Assembly (NCBI RefSeq): GCF_002441855.2
Contig: NZ_CP029487.1
Location: 1,674,001-1,738,000 of the forward strand
DNA: 64,000 nt
Source: Eubacterium maltosivorans
GTDB lineage: Bacteria > Bacillota > Clostridia > Eubacteriales > Eubacteriaceae
Reading direction: 5' to 3'
Shown one piece after another: positions 37,701-46,406 of the stretch; the first letter of the stretch is position 1; every line of letters starts with the position of its first letter. The position numbers and the translations under genes were made by a program. The notes beneath the pieces were generated by a model, which worked only from the letters and a program-made list of their open reading frames with translations, was not told the DNA's origin and did not search any database.

Positions 37701-40700
37701 ATTTATCACATTCTGGCCATCGGTATAGGCAGTTCCTTTGCCATCGGACTGGGTGTTCCAGCCGGTAAAGGTGTAGCCGGTTTTAGTATAGCTATTGATC
37801 GTCAGGTCTGCTGCCTGATCATAGGTCATGGCCTGATCCTGCGTACTGCCGCCGTCTGCGGTGTTGCCATCAAATTTGATGGTATAGTTATTGGCTCGCC
37901 ACTGGGCATACAGGGTAATGGTTTCGCCTTCGATAGCCGTCAGATTTGTCACATTCTGGCCATCGATGTAGGCAATTCCTCCACCATCCTGCTGGGTGTT
38001 CCAGCCCGTAAAGGTGTAGCCGGTTTTGGTGTAGCCGTTAAGCGTCAGGTCAGCCGCTGTATCATAGGTCATACTCTGGTCGCTTGTGCTGCCGCCATCT
38101 GCCGTGTTGCCGTCAAATTTGATGGTATAGTTATTGGCACGCCACTGGGCATACAGGGTGACGGTTTCGCCTTCATTAACTGTTAGGTTTATGACCTCCT
38201 GCCCATCCGCATATCTGGTTCCGCCGCCATCGAGTTGGGTATTCCAGCCGGTAAAGGTGTAGCCGGTTTTGGTGTAACCGTTAAGTGTCAGGTTGGCCGC
38301 TGTGTCATAGGTCATACTCTGGTCGCTTGTGCTGCCGCCATCTGCGGTGTTGCCGTCAAATTTGATGGTATAGTTATTGGCACGCCACTGGGCATACAGG
38401 GTAATGGTTTCGCCTTCGACGGCCGTCAGATTTATCACATTCTGTCCATCGGTGTAGGCAATTCCTCCACCATCCTGTTGGGTGTTCCAGCCCGTAAAGG
38501 TGTAACCGGTTTTGGTGTAGCCGTTAAGCGTCAGGTCAGCCGCCGTGTCATAAGTCATGGCCTGGTTCGCTGTGCTGCCGCCGTCTGCGGTGTTGCCGTC
38601 GAACTTGACGGTGTAGCTGTTGGCACGCCACTGGGCATACAGGGTGACGGTTTCTCCCTCTGTTGCTGTCAGATTTATGACATTCTGGACATTCGTATAG
38701 GACGTTCCTCCGCCATCGGATTGGGTATTCCATCCGTTAAAAGTATACCCTGTTTTAGTGTAGCCGTTAGCCGTCAGATTGGCTGCCTGATCATAAGTCA
38801 TGGCTTGGTTTGCTGTACTGCCGCCATCGGCGGTGTTGCCGTCAAATTTGACGGTGTAGCTGTTGGCCCGCCACTGAGCGTACAGCTTTACTGTATCTCC
38901 TTCGATAGATGTGAGGTTTTTAACATTTTCTCCATCCGTATAGGTGGCTCCACCGCCATCCTGCTGGGTATTCCAGCTGATAAAGGTATAGCCTGTTTTA
39001 GTGTAGCCATTGGCCGTCAGATTGGCTGCCGTATCATAAGTCATGCCCTGGCTGGCTGTACTGCCGCCGTCGGCGGTATTTCCATTAAATGTGACGGTAT
39101 AATGATTTGCCTGCCATTGAGCATATAATGTTATGCTTTCACCTTCAACAGCGGTTAAGTTTTTAACATTCTGCCCATCGGTATAGGCTGTTCCTCCCCC
39201 ATCGGATTGAGTATTCCAGCCTGTAAAGGTATAGCCGGTTTTTATATAGCCGTTGGCTGTCAGGTTCACCGCCTGATCATAGGTCATGGTCTGGCTGGCT
39301 GTACTGCCGCCATCAGCCGTGTTGCCATCAAACTTGACGGTATAGCTGTTAGCGCGCCATTGGGCGTACAGGGTGACATTTCCGTCCTCCTCGGCGGTCA
39401 GGTTCTTGACGCTCTCACCATTGGAATATCTGGTACCGCCACCTCCTGACTGAGTATTCCAGCCGGTAAAGGTGTAGCCGGTTTTGGTATAACCGTTCGC
39501 TGTCAGGTCGGCTGCCGTGTCATAGGTCATGGTCTGGCTGGCAGTGCCGCCGCCATCAGCGGTATTTCCATCAAATTTAACAGTATACTGATGAGGCTTC
39601 CACTGCGCATACAGCATTACTGTGCCCCCTTCGACAGATGTCAGGTTTATAACGCTTTGGCCGTCTGCATAGCCGATTCCACTTCCATCGGCATTGCTGT
39701 TCCAACCGGTAAAGGTGTAGCCCGCTCTGGTGTAGGCATTGGCGGTCAGATTGACTGCAACGTTAAAAGCCATTGGCTGGTTACTCATGCTACCACCGTC
39801 TGCGTTGTTTCCCTCATATTTGATAGTGTAGTTGTTGGCGCGCCACTGGGCGTACAGGGTTATTTCTTCCCCTTCGGTGGCCGTCAGGTTTATAACATTT
39901 TCTCCATCGGTATAAACGGTTCCGCCGCCATCCTGCTGGGTGTTCCAGCCGGTAAAGGTATAGCCAGTTTTGGTATAGCCGTTCGCTGTCAGGTTGGCCG
40001 CCTGATCATAGGTCATGGTCTGGCTGGCTGTACTGCCGCCATCAGCCGTATTTCCGTCAAATTTTACGGTATACCGATGCGCATTCCAAATGGCGTAAAA
40101 GGTATTATTGTCTGCATTTATTGTAGCGACATCATGTGCCGTATAAGAATGACCGGTGCCGTCATTCTTGGTATTCCATGAATCGAATTCATAACCGGTC
40201 CTTGAATACTGCAAATGTGTGTCTGAAGCATTATCTAAAACAATGTATCCTGCGCCTGTCCCGTAAAATACATTTTTGTAATCGGGTTCTTTGGTATCCC
40301 GGTCCTCATACCTTGTGCCTGAACCCTTGTTGGGCTCATAGGTCGGTATATATGACGGAAAATCGATTCCGCCTGTGAAGGCAATGTCTTTATTATTCAG
40401 AGGATGCAGGTAGTTATAATACTTTTCCACGATGCTGGTGCGGACCGCTGTAATATTGGGATATTGGGCAATTTCCTCACTGGTGGGCTTTCTGGAGCTT
40501 ATGGCTCTGCCGTTATTTTCAAACTTAACACTCGCACCGGAAAAATTGATATTGCTTATATTGCCGCCGTAAATGGCGGATGTTGTTGTGTTTTTTATGG
40601 TGATATCGCTGCCGGGTTCTGCTGTGAGTATGGCATTATTACGCATCTCAATAGGCGTGCCATCCAAAAGCACCGTTCCTTTTAAATTTAAAGTACAGTT

Positions 40701-41843
40701 GTTCCATGTAAAGATCTGTCCGGTATTTTTAAAGGTACAATCTTCAATGGTCAGCGGACTGCTGCGGTCATGATGGAGATAGCCGACGTTTTCTAGTGTA
40801 CAATTCTTAAATAAAATGTCGCTACTATAGTTAAAAAACATGAATTTTTTAGCATATAGACCATCTATATTTTTAAATGTGCAGTTACTAAATGTGCTTT
40901 TAGCATATCCAGTAATACCATATGTCTCTGATGATATTATTGGGCCTATCATATCCTGAAAGCTACTGTTTTCAAAATTTGCATTTATTGCTCCAAACTC
41001 TGACATCATATTTGATAAAGTTGAATTTTTTATGGTTACTTTGCCCAAAGGAACTGCAATTCCGCCGAGATGCTTATATGTAGCGGTTAATTTTATATTG
41101 TCTATCTCTAAGTCTATATTGCTTATACCGATACTACTTATATGACTATCATAATCGCCCTGGAGAATGGTATGCTTATTTCCATTAATGATTATTTTTA
41201 CATTTTCCCGGGTAAGCTCTGCCGCTCCATCGCCTGTCATATCATCATCACTGCTCAAATTGATGGTATACTGCGCAGCTGTATCCTGGTTAATAGCGTC
41301 AAAAGCGGCCTTCAGTGTTGCGTATTTCTTTTGATCTAAAGTGCTGCCAGCGCTGCTGATCTGGTATGGCTCAGCATTTGACAAGGGCTGCACCTCTCGG
41401 GCCTTATTTTCCTGGCTGTCAGCGGCTTCTTCGACGATAACCTTAATCCTTGGCGCGGCAAGTCCTTCTGCCAGTACATATTCTCCTCCTACAGCGGCGG
41501 TGAAGGTATACTCGCCCGGGGCATTCATATTATACTGGGGCTGGGCTGCCCAGGTGACGGGCACTTCCACGCTGTTTTCCTGTATTTCTTCTGATCCTTC
41601 AAGATTAACGGACACTCTGTCCGGCAGTTCCAGCTGCTCTGCGTTTGTACCCAAAGCAGTATTTCGATTCTTCAGATCTTCGTCAGACACATTAAAGGCA
41701 GTGATCACCTGAGCTGGTTTTGAAGCCGCCCTTTCTGATTCTGCCTGAACAGCCGTATTGAGAAAGATCGGAAATATCATGACTACCATCATCAGGAGAC
41801 TTATATAGATTTTGTATAATTCTTTATCATTCGTTTTTTTCAT
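34794..41843 (-). CDS. Giant InlB B-repeat surface protein
   Basis: A 2349-residue protein with its start at ATG 41843 (MKKTNDKEL), after AAGGAAA. It has a signal peptide ending near AVQAESE, a Pro/Val-rich Ig-like segment, a beta-helical region (about 160-470) with the NCTFKN-type pattern, then 20 full InlB-type B-repeats (Listeria-Bacteroides repeat) of about 79 residues plus one divergent leading copy. Each ends in LYAQW. An IPT-like domain (GDTITVTGADFEPDAEI), a Ser/Ala-rich linker and a C-terminal hydrophobic anchor with a KRKRSKR tail complete it. In place of LPXTG stands GTGIQ. A long stalk-type adhesin is the likely role. Confidence 0.88.
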   Translation of the reverse strand: MKKTNDKELYKIYISLLMMVVMIFPIFLNTAVQAESERAASKPAQVITAFNVSDEDLKNRNTALGTNAEQLELPDRVSVNLEGSEEIQENSVEVPVTWAAQPQYNMNAPGEYTFTAAVGGEYVLAEGLAAPRIKVIVEEAADSQENKAREVQPLSNAEPYQISSAGSTLDQKKYATLKAAFDAINQDTAAQYTINLSSDDDMTGDGAAELTRENVKIIINGNKHTILQGDYDSHISSIGISNIDLEIDNIKLTATYKHLGGIAVPLGKVTIKNSTLSNMMSEFGAINANFENSSFQDMIGPIISSETYGITGYAKSTFSNCTFKNIDGLYAKKFMFFNYSSDILFKNCTLENVGYLHHDRSSPLTIEDCTFKNTGQIFTWNNCTLNLKGTVLLDGTPIEMRNNAILTAEPGSDITIKNTTTSAIYGGNISNINFSGASVKFENNGRAISSRKPTSEEIAQYPNITAVRTSIVEKYYNYLHPLNNKDIAFTGGIDFPSYIPTYEPNKGSGTRYEDRDTKEPDYKNVFYGTGAGYIVLDNASDTHLQYSRTGYEFDSWNTKNDGTGHSYTAHDVATINADNNTFYAIWNAHRYTVKFDGNTADGGSTASQTMTYDQAANLTANGYTKTGYTFTGWNTQQDGGGTVYTDGENVINLTATEGEEITLYAQWRANNYTIKYEGNNADGGSMSNQPMAFNVAVNLTANAYTRAGYTFTGWNSNADGSGIGYADGQSVINLTSVEGGTVMLYAQWKPHQYTVKFDGNTADGGGTASQTMTYDTAADLTANGYTKTGYTFTGWNTQSGGGGTRYSNGESVKNLTAEEDGNVTLYAQWRANSYTVKFDGNTADGGSTASQTMTYDQAVNLTANGYIKTGYTFTGWNTQSDGGGTAYTDGQNVKNLTAVEGESITLYAQWQANHYTVTFNGNTADGGSTASQGMTYDTAANLTANGYTKTGYTFISWNTQQDGGGATYTDGENVKNLTSIEGDTVKLYAQWRANSYTVKFDGNTADGGSTANQAMTYDQAANLTANGYTKTGYTFNGWNTQSDGGGTSYTNVQNVINLTATEGETVTLYAQWRANSYTVKFDGNTADGGSTANQAMTYDTAADLTLNGYTKTGYTFTGWNTQQDGGGIAYTDGQNVINLTAVEGETITLYAQWRANNYTIKFDGNTADGGSTSDQSMTYDTAANLTLNGYTKTGYTFTGWNTQLDGGGTRYADGQEVINLTVNEGETVTLYAQWRANNYTIKFDGNTADGGSTSDQSMTYDTAADLTLNGYTKTGYTFTGWNTQQDGGGIAYIDGQNVTNLTAIEGETITLYAQWRANNYTIKFDGNTADGGSTQDQAMTYDQAADLTINSYTKTGYTFTGWNTQSDGKGTAYTDGQNVINLTAVEGETVILYAQWRANNYTIKFDGNTADGGSTSDQSMTYDTAADLTLNGYTKTGYTFTSWNTQSSGGGTVYTDAQNVVNLTAVEGETVTLYAQWRSNNYTIRFDGNSADSGSTQDQAMTYDQAADLTLNGYTKIGYTFTGWNTQSDGSGTVYTDGQNVTNLTPVEGETVTLYAQWRANTYTIKFDGNTADGGSTPDQAMTYDTAANLTINGYTKTGYTFTSWNTQPDGGGTAYNNEQSVVNLTPGEGDVVTLYAQWHAIDYKVAFNGNTADSGSMSDQPMAFDIAVNLTANAYTKTGYTFVGWNTKADGEGTGYADGQAVVNLTAVEGETVTLYAQWRANNYTIKFDGNTADGGSTQDQAMTYDQAADLTINGYTKTGYTFTSWNTQQDGGGTAYTDGQNVINLTAVEGETVTLYAQWRANNYTIKFDGNTADDGNMPDQPMIYDIETSLSINGYTKTGYTFTGWSTQQDGKGTIYADGQNVINLTPEEGGMVTLYAQWRANSYTIRFDGNTADGGDTSDQSMTYDTAANLTVNGYTKTGYTFTGWNTQQDSGGTAYTDGQNVINLTAAEGETVTLYAQWRANTYTIKFDGNTADGGSTQDQAMTYDHAANLTPNGYTKTGYTFTGWNTQADGGGTVYTDAQNVVNLTAAEGETITLFAQWRANNYLVTFEGNTADGGSTADQAMTYDQAVNLTVNGYTKTGYTFTGWNTQADGGGTTFTDEQNVVNLSPNEGETVTLYAQWRANSYTVRFDGNSADGGKTPDQVMTYDQAMELPANGYTKTSYAFMGWNTRADGQGTGYAEGESVKNLTAADDDTVLLYAQWRLRTPNITLNQNVSTHGDTITVTGADFEPDAEIVFTVHSAPKEVGRMHADAQGEVLFIFQMPSDVEAGDHTLLADNGIHSAQVPIKVTASAHADSNAADSSANAGSSSAGTGIQGSTYIPVVIILLICGVLVIVLFKRKRSKR
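35216..40090 (-). repeat. Array of 20 InlB B-repeats, about 237 bases each
   Basis: Counting the LYAQW ends gives 20 full units and one divergent first unit. Unit identity is high, with recurring blocks (FDGNTADGG, MTYD, TKTGYTF, WNTQ, NLT). Some non-adjacent units share the same variant, for example the SDQSMTYDTA type, which suggests duplication in blocks and exchange between units. Confidence 0.85.
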
Positions 41844-42058
41844 CGTCAAAATTTCCTTTCTAAATTTGTGAACAGTCATTTAAGCAATATATTTTTGAAC
41901 TATTACTTTAATCAATTTCGATTTCTCAATTATAGCTTTGTCCAGATTGTATTTACAGCCAAAATTCATTATTTCACGCTTTATTATTGACAAACATGTG
42001 ATTCTTTACAGTTTATACTTTAGTTAAGTAAAAGTTATATATTTATCTACAACTTTAA
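41844..42058. promoter_or_regulatory. Intergenic region with shared upstream element (copy A)
   Basis: A+T-rich 215 bases. On the minus strand TATAAT (41929-41934) is a likely -10 for the 2349-residue gene; a -35 is weak. At 41972-41993 lies TTTCACGCTTTATTATTGACA, which differs from copy B (45971 onward) at two positions over 21 bases. Both lie 90-150 bases upstream of an InlB-repeat gene. Confidence 0.45.
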
Positions 42059-45000
42059 TCATTTTGATTTATTTCTTTTTAACAACACAGCAAAAGCAAC
42101 GACAAAGACTAATAAAGTAAGAACAACCGGAATATACCCATAGCTTTGTATTCCTGTTCCAACAGCTGATTTATGTGTGCTGTTATCATTTTTTTCAGAA
42201 TCTGCATTCACTGTTTTCAACACCTTAAACCCAGTTTGAGCGGAATGGATACCATTATCTGCTGTTAGCTGGTGATCGCCCTCTTCTATGTCAGAGGGTA
42301 CCTGAAATGTAAGTGTCACCTTTCCTTCTTCGTCTGCTGCTGCTCTCCCTATTTCTTTTGGTATTGAGTGCAGCGTAAAGGTGATCTCTACATTCGGTTC
42401 AAAGTCTTCACCGGTCACGGTGATGGTATCGCCATGCTTTCCAGTGCTCTGGCTTGTGCTGATACCTGGTGTCCGTAAACGCCACTGGGCGTATAAGGGA
42501 AAAGTTTCATTGTCTGTCGTGGTCAGGTTCCTGACATTTTCACCATTGGTATAGGCGGTTCCTTTTCCATCGATCTGGGTATTCCAGCCGATAAAGACAG
42601 CGCCAATTTTGGTATAGCTGTTGAGCTCCAGGTCGGCTGCCTGATCATAGATCATGGTCTGGTCCGGCATACTGCCGCCGTCGGCGGTGTTGCCGTCGAA
42701 TTTGACGGAGTAGGTGTTCGCCCGCCACTGGGCGTACAGGGTCACAACACCTCCATCGTCGGGTGTCATATTTTTGACATTTTCGCTTTCGGTATAAGCT
42801 GTTCCTCCACCGTCCTGCTGGGTGTTCCAGCCGGTAAAGGTGTAGCCGGTTTTAGTGTAGCCGTTAAGCGTCAGGTTGGCCGCTGTGTCATAGGCCATGG
42901 CCTGATCCTGCGTACTGCCGCCGTCTGCTGTGTTACCGTTGAATTTGACGGTGTAGCTGTTGGCACGCCACTGGGCATACAGGGTAATGGTTTCGCCCTC
43001 GATGGCCGTCAGATTTGTCACATTCTGGCCATCAGTATAAGCTGTTCCTCCCCCATCGGATTGAGTGTTCCAGCCGGTAAAGGTGTAGCCGGTTTTAGTA
43101 TAGCCGTTAAGCCTCAGATCGACCGCTGTATCATAAGTCATACTCTGGTCGCTTGTGCTGCCACCGTCGGCGCTGTTACCGTCAAATTTGATGGTATAGT
43201 TATTGGCTCGCCACTGGGCGTACAGGATAACTGTTTCGCCCTCGGTAGCTGTCAGATTTATAACATTTTGTCCATCGATATAGGATGTTCCCTTGCTGTC
43301 CGCCTGACTGTTCCAACCAATAAAGGTATAGCCAGTTTTAGTATAGCCGTTAGCCGTCAGGTTCGCCGCTGTGTCATAGATCATGCTCTGGGCTGCCGTA
43401 TCTCCGCCGTCGGCGCTGTTGCCGTCGAACTTGATGTTATAGCTGTTGGCACGCCACTGGGCGTACAGGGTGACGGTTTCTCCCTCAATGACCGTCAGAT
43501 TTTTAACGTTCTGGCCATCAGTATAAGCTGTTCCGCCGCCATCGGACTGAGTATTCCATCCGGTAAAAGTATGCCCTGTTTTAGTGTAGCCGTTAGCGGT
43601 CAGTTTGGCTTCCTGATCATAAGTCATGGCCTGGTTTGCTGTGCTGCCGCCGTCTGCTGTGTTGCCGTCGAATTTGACGGTGTAGCTGTTGGCACACCAC
43701 TGAGCATACAGGCTTACTTCTTCCCCTTCGGTGGCCGTCAGGTTTATGACATTTTGTCCATCTATATAGGTCGTTCCCCCGCCATCCTGCTGGGTGTTCC
43801 AGCCTGTAAAGCTATAACCCGTTTTGGTATAGCCGTTCGCCGTCAGGTGGGCTGCTGTATCATAGGTCATGGTTTGTTCCGGTGTGCCACCGCCGTCCGC
43901 AGTGTTGCCGTCGTATTTAATGGTATAATTATTGGCACGCCACTGGGCGTATAATTTGACTACTTCCCCATCTATGACTGTAAGATCCTCGTTTAAGGTA
44001 GTTTTATCAGGATAAACAGTGCCACTTTTCAAATCCTTCCAGCCGTTAAAGGTATAGCCTTCTTTTGTGAATTCATTTGGGTTCAAAGACAGGGCTTCTC
44101 CGTAGTTTTTTATCTGATCCGGCATCACCCCTCTGCCTCCGTTACTGTCGAAGGAAAGCGTGTAGACAGCGGAAAATATAATTTGACGATAACTGGAAAC
44201 AGAGCTTCCATCCGTAATGTTTAACGTATATGCGCCAATATCTTTTGCTTCCAGCGTCTGTGATGTTGCGCCCTCTATATCCTTTCCGTTCAATTGCCAT
44301 TGATAGTTTGCCGATGATGAATAATCGTCAGGATTTAAGAGCTTTAAGGTAACTGGCGTACTGAGATACTTGGCCGTTATTTTTTCTGGAAGTTCACTGT
44401 TATCATAGTCTTTTACAGAAGATGGCGCTTCAATATCGGTGAGGGGCATATTAACAAGGGGAAGCCACAAATAGACTGCTGAATTTGAGTCGGTATAGAC
44501 TTCGCTAACACCGTAAAGGTTCAAATGTGCGTCTGGTACCAGCGTTGTATGAAGCCTGGACATCAGCACATCAAGTTCACCCGCATTGACCCGTTCGTTC
44601 GGGCCATAAATGGAGTTTGCATCAATTTTATTTTGCGCCACAGAAAGTCCAGCACCATTCAAAAAACTTCCTGATATTGAAGAATTTACATATAAACTTC
44701 CTCCGTTTATGATTGCTTTATTACATTCTATACTAGGGTTTCTGTACCCATCAGCTGTTACAGTTCCTCCATTCAATAATAATGTATTTGCTATAATTCC
44801 CTTTTTTTCAAAATTATTATTGGTATGACTGATGGTTACTTTTCCACCATTTATTTCTATATCTGCACCATATCCTCCCAAAATAGCATTCCATTTGCCT
44901 GCATAACAATTAATTGTACCGCTATTTATTGTTATGTCTCCGCTGCCTAAACTATCATATGATGATGCCCCTCCTATGGCTGCACTATAGTTTCCTCCTC

Positions 45001-45877
45001 TGGCCTCAAGAAAACCATTGCCCCCATCTTCAATAGTGAGTGAACTTCCCACACGCACTAATATTCCCGCATAATAGGAGCCTGATGGCTGAACATAATT
45101 ATTTCCCACAATCGTAAGTGTAACAGTCGAATTTTCAGTAATGGAAAAGCCGTCTCCGCTGGGTGATTTAATGTTAATACCATTTACAACAACATTCGCC
45201 TCGATCCCTCCTCGCACCATAACGGAATGATTAGTGGTGGCGCCGGAAGTGCTGTACAGCTCAATCGTATCGGATGAGGCGACCCCGTGAGTTACTGAAC
45301 TGCCCTGTGTAACCTGGATATCTGACTGCCCCGTCGTGTCTGGCTCAACGACAATACTTCCACTGGTGATATCAAATGAGAAGGCCTGATTTAAAAAATC
45401 CTGAAATTCAGAATTTTCCTGTTTATTGCTCACTATCTCATCATCATTAGCTGTTATAGGATCATCCGCCTGTTTTACAGTTACTGTAAGGTCTGGAGCC
45501 ACAAGTGTATCTGATAGTATATATGCCTCTGCGGGTACAGCGGTAAATCGGTATTCTCCGGGAGTGTCCTTATCATACTGGGGCTGGGCTGTCCAGGTGA
45601 CAGGTATCTCAAGCTGCTGTTCATTTTTGCTGCCTTCTACCCTGGCGGGCAGGCTGGAAGGCAGGCTCAGCTGCTCCAGGCTGGTTCCTAACGCGATATC
45701 CCGGCTGGCTAAGCTTTCATCAGGTATATCAAAAGCACTGATTATTTGATTTATTTGGGGTAAGTTCTGCTCTTCTGCCTGAACTCCTGTATTTAATAAA
45801 AACACAAACAACAGCATAAGCAGCAGGATCAAACCTATACTTAACTTATGAAGTTCTTTTGTGTAAAACTTTTTCAT
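42059..45877 (-). CDS. InlB B-repeat surface protein, shorter paralogue
   Basis: A 1272-residue relative of the 2349-residue protein. The start is ATG 45877 (MKKFYTKELHKLS) after GGGAGG; the earlier reading from 45976 runs through the shared upstream element. It has a signal peptide ending near GVQAEEQ, an Ig-like segment, a beta-helical region (about 220-480), an Ig-like stretch, then one divergent and six full B-repeats, an IPT-like domain and a C-terminal anchor. The tail again has GTGIQ before YIPVV, and ends KRNKSK. N- and C-terminal modules match the larger protein closely, so the two differ mainly in repeat number and helix region. Probably a stalk-like adhesin. Confidence 0.88.
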   Translation of the reverse strand: MKKFYTKELHKLSIGLILLLMLLFVFLLNTGVQAEEQNLPQINQIISAFDIPDESLASRDIALGTSLEQLSLPSSLPARVEGSKNEQQLEIPVTWTAQPQYDKDTPGEYRFTAVPAEAYILSDTLVAPDLTVTVKQADDPITANDDEIVSNKQENSEFQDFLNQAFSFDITSGSIVVEPDTTGQSDIQVTQGSSVTHGVASSDTIELYSTSGATTNHSVMVRGGIEANVVVNGINIKSPSGDGFSITENSTVTLTIVGNNYVQPSGSYYAGILVRVGSSLTIEDGGNGFLEARGGNYSAAIGGASSYDSLGSGDITINSGTINCYAGKWNAILGGYGADIEINGGKVTISHTNNNFEKKGIIANTLLLNGGTVTADGYRNPSIECNKAIINGGSLYVNSSISGSFLNGAGLSVAQNKIDANSIYGPNERVNAGELDVLMSRLHTTLVPDAHLNLYGVSEVYTDSNSAVYLWLPLVNMPLTDIEAPSSVKDYDNSELPEKITAKYLSTPVTLKLLNPDDYSSSANYQWQLNGKDIEGATSQTLEAKDIGAYTLNITDGSSVSSYRQIIFSAVYTLSFDSNGGRGVMPDQIKNYGEALSLNPNEFTKEGYTFNGWKDLKSGTVYPDKTTLNEDLTVIDGEVVKLYAQWRANNYTIKYDGNTADGGGTPEQTMTYDTAAHLTANGYTKTGYSFTGWNTQQDGGGTTYIDGQNVINLTATEGEEVSLYAQWCANSYTVKFDGNTADGGSTANQAMTYDQEAKLTANGYTKTGHTFTGWNTQSDGGGTAYTDGQNVKNLTVIEGETVTLYAQWRANSYNIKFDGNSADGGDTAAQSMIYDTAANLTANGYTKTGYTFIGWNSQADSKGTSYIDGQNVINLTATEGETVILYAQWRANNYTIKFDGNSADGGSTSDQSMTYDTAVDLRLNGYTKTGYTFTGWNTQSDGGGTAYTDGQNVTNLTAIEGETITLYAQWRANSYTVKFNGNTADGGSTQDQAMAYDTAANLTLNGYTKTGYTFTGWNTQQDGGGTAYTESENVKNMTPDDGGVVTLYAQWRANTYSVKFDGNTADGGSMPDQTMIYDQAADLELNSYTKIGAVFIGWNTQIDGKGTAYTNGENVRNLTTTDNETFPLYAQWRLRTPGISTSQSTGKHGDTITVTGEDFEPNVEITFTLHSIPKEIGRAAADEEGKVTLTFQVPSDIEEGDHQLTADNGIHSAQTGFKVLKTVNADSEKNDNSTHKSAVGTGIQSYGYIPVVLTLLVFVVAFAVLLKRNKSK
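42478..44170 (-). repeat. Array of one divergent and six full InlB B-repeats
   Basis: Seven units ending LYAQW. Unit types match those of the larger array, so repeats have probably been exchanged between the two genes. Confidence 0.8.
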
Positions 45878-45970
45878 AAAACGCCTCCCTTTATCTTCTA
45901 AACTTATTTTTTTATGTCTGGTTCTTGAGTATAACAGTGAAGAACATATTTTAAAATGAGTAAACAAAAT

Positions 45971-46039
45971 TTTCACGCTTCATTGTTGACACCGCTGTGA
46001 CAACCTGTTCATTATTGGCCTATGGCCTCAAATAACTGT
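45971..46039. repeat. Shared upstream element, copy B
   Basis: A segment of about 69 bases that recurs at 49569-49631 with few changes; both contain CCGCTGTGACAACCTGTT and end CCTCAAATAACTGT. Copy B lies between the divergent InlB-repeat gene (minus) and the truncated and full paralogues (plus), so it could serve both directions. Confidence 0.65.
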
Positions 46040-46111
46040 TCTGTTCATTTTTCCTGTTTTTTTAAACGCAATACTAAACAAAAGCATATTCTTTAATTTT
46101 ATTTAAAACAC

Positions 46112-46139
46112 TTGTGCAAAAAAAGTTCTGTGTTAGAAT
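46112..46139 (+). promoter_or_regulatory. Promoter of the plus-strand paralogue cluster
   Basis: TTGTGC (46112-46117), 16 bases, TAGAAT (46134-46139), about 38 bases before the ATG of the truncated paralogue. It may also drive the full gene at 46407, which has little room for another promoter. Confidence 0.55.
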
Positions 46140-46177
46140 GAAGCCAAACAAAACATGAAAGGATGTGTTTAATTAAA

Positions 46178-46354
46178 ATGAAAATATTTAAAATTATCCG
46201 GTCAACGGTCTCCATGCTTCTTTTAATCTTAGTGCTTTGGAGTATGCCTGTTTCTGCCCAAGCCTCTGATAACGATTCATTCAGTGGCTGTGCACAGCTA
46301 CAATATCAGACTTCCCGATGGCGTCCCATCCGTCCTATCTTCGTAATTCGGTAA
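46178..46354 (+). pseudogene. Truncated paralogue: signal peptide remnant
   Basis: The ATG at 46178 has the same leader (AAAGGATGTG) as the full paralogues at 46407 and 49682. It encodes a homologous signal peptide (MKIFKIIRSTVSMLLLILVL, then VSAQASD). After about 35 codons homology ends and the frame closes at 46354. No downstream remnant of the large ectodomain is seen, so a deletion left only the head of the gene. It may still yield a short peptide of about 58 residues. Confidence 0.65.
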
Positions 46355-46406
46355 AAAACTTTGTAAATTTTGATAGTCATATATTTTAGAAAAGGATGTG
46401 CTAAAA

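Noticed and set aside
35385-39128. Very long plus-strand frames (933 and 297 codons) opposite the InlB-repeat gene
   Set aside because: The repeat unit is about 237 bases, a multiple of three, so one open antisense stretch is copied in every unit. The predicted proteins merely repeat and have no ribosome sites.
35216-40090. Regular DNA repeats that might suggest a CRISPR array
   Set aside because: Repeats are about 237 bases, without unique spacers, and are protein-coding with clear B-repeat motifs.
43061-43954. Plus-strand 297-codon frame opposite the second InlB-repeat gene
   Set aside because: Same antisense artefact of the repeat array.
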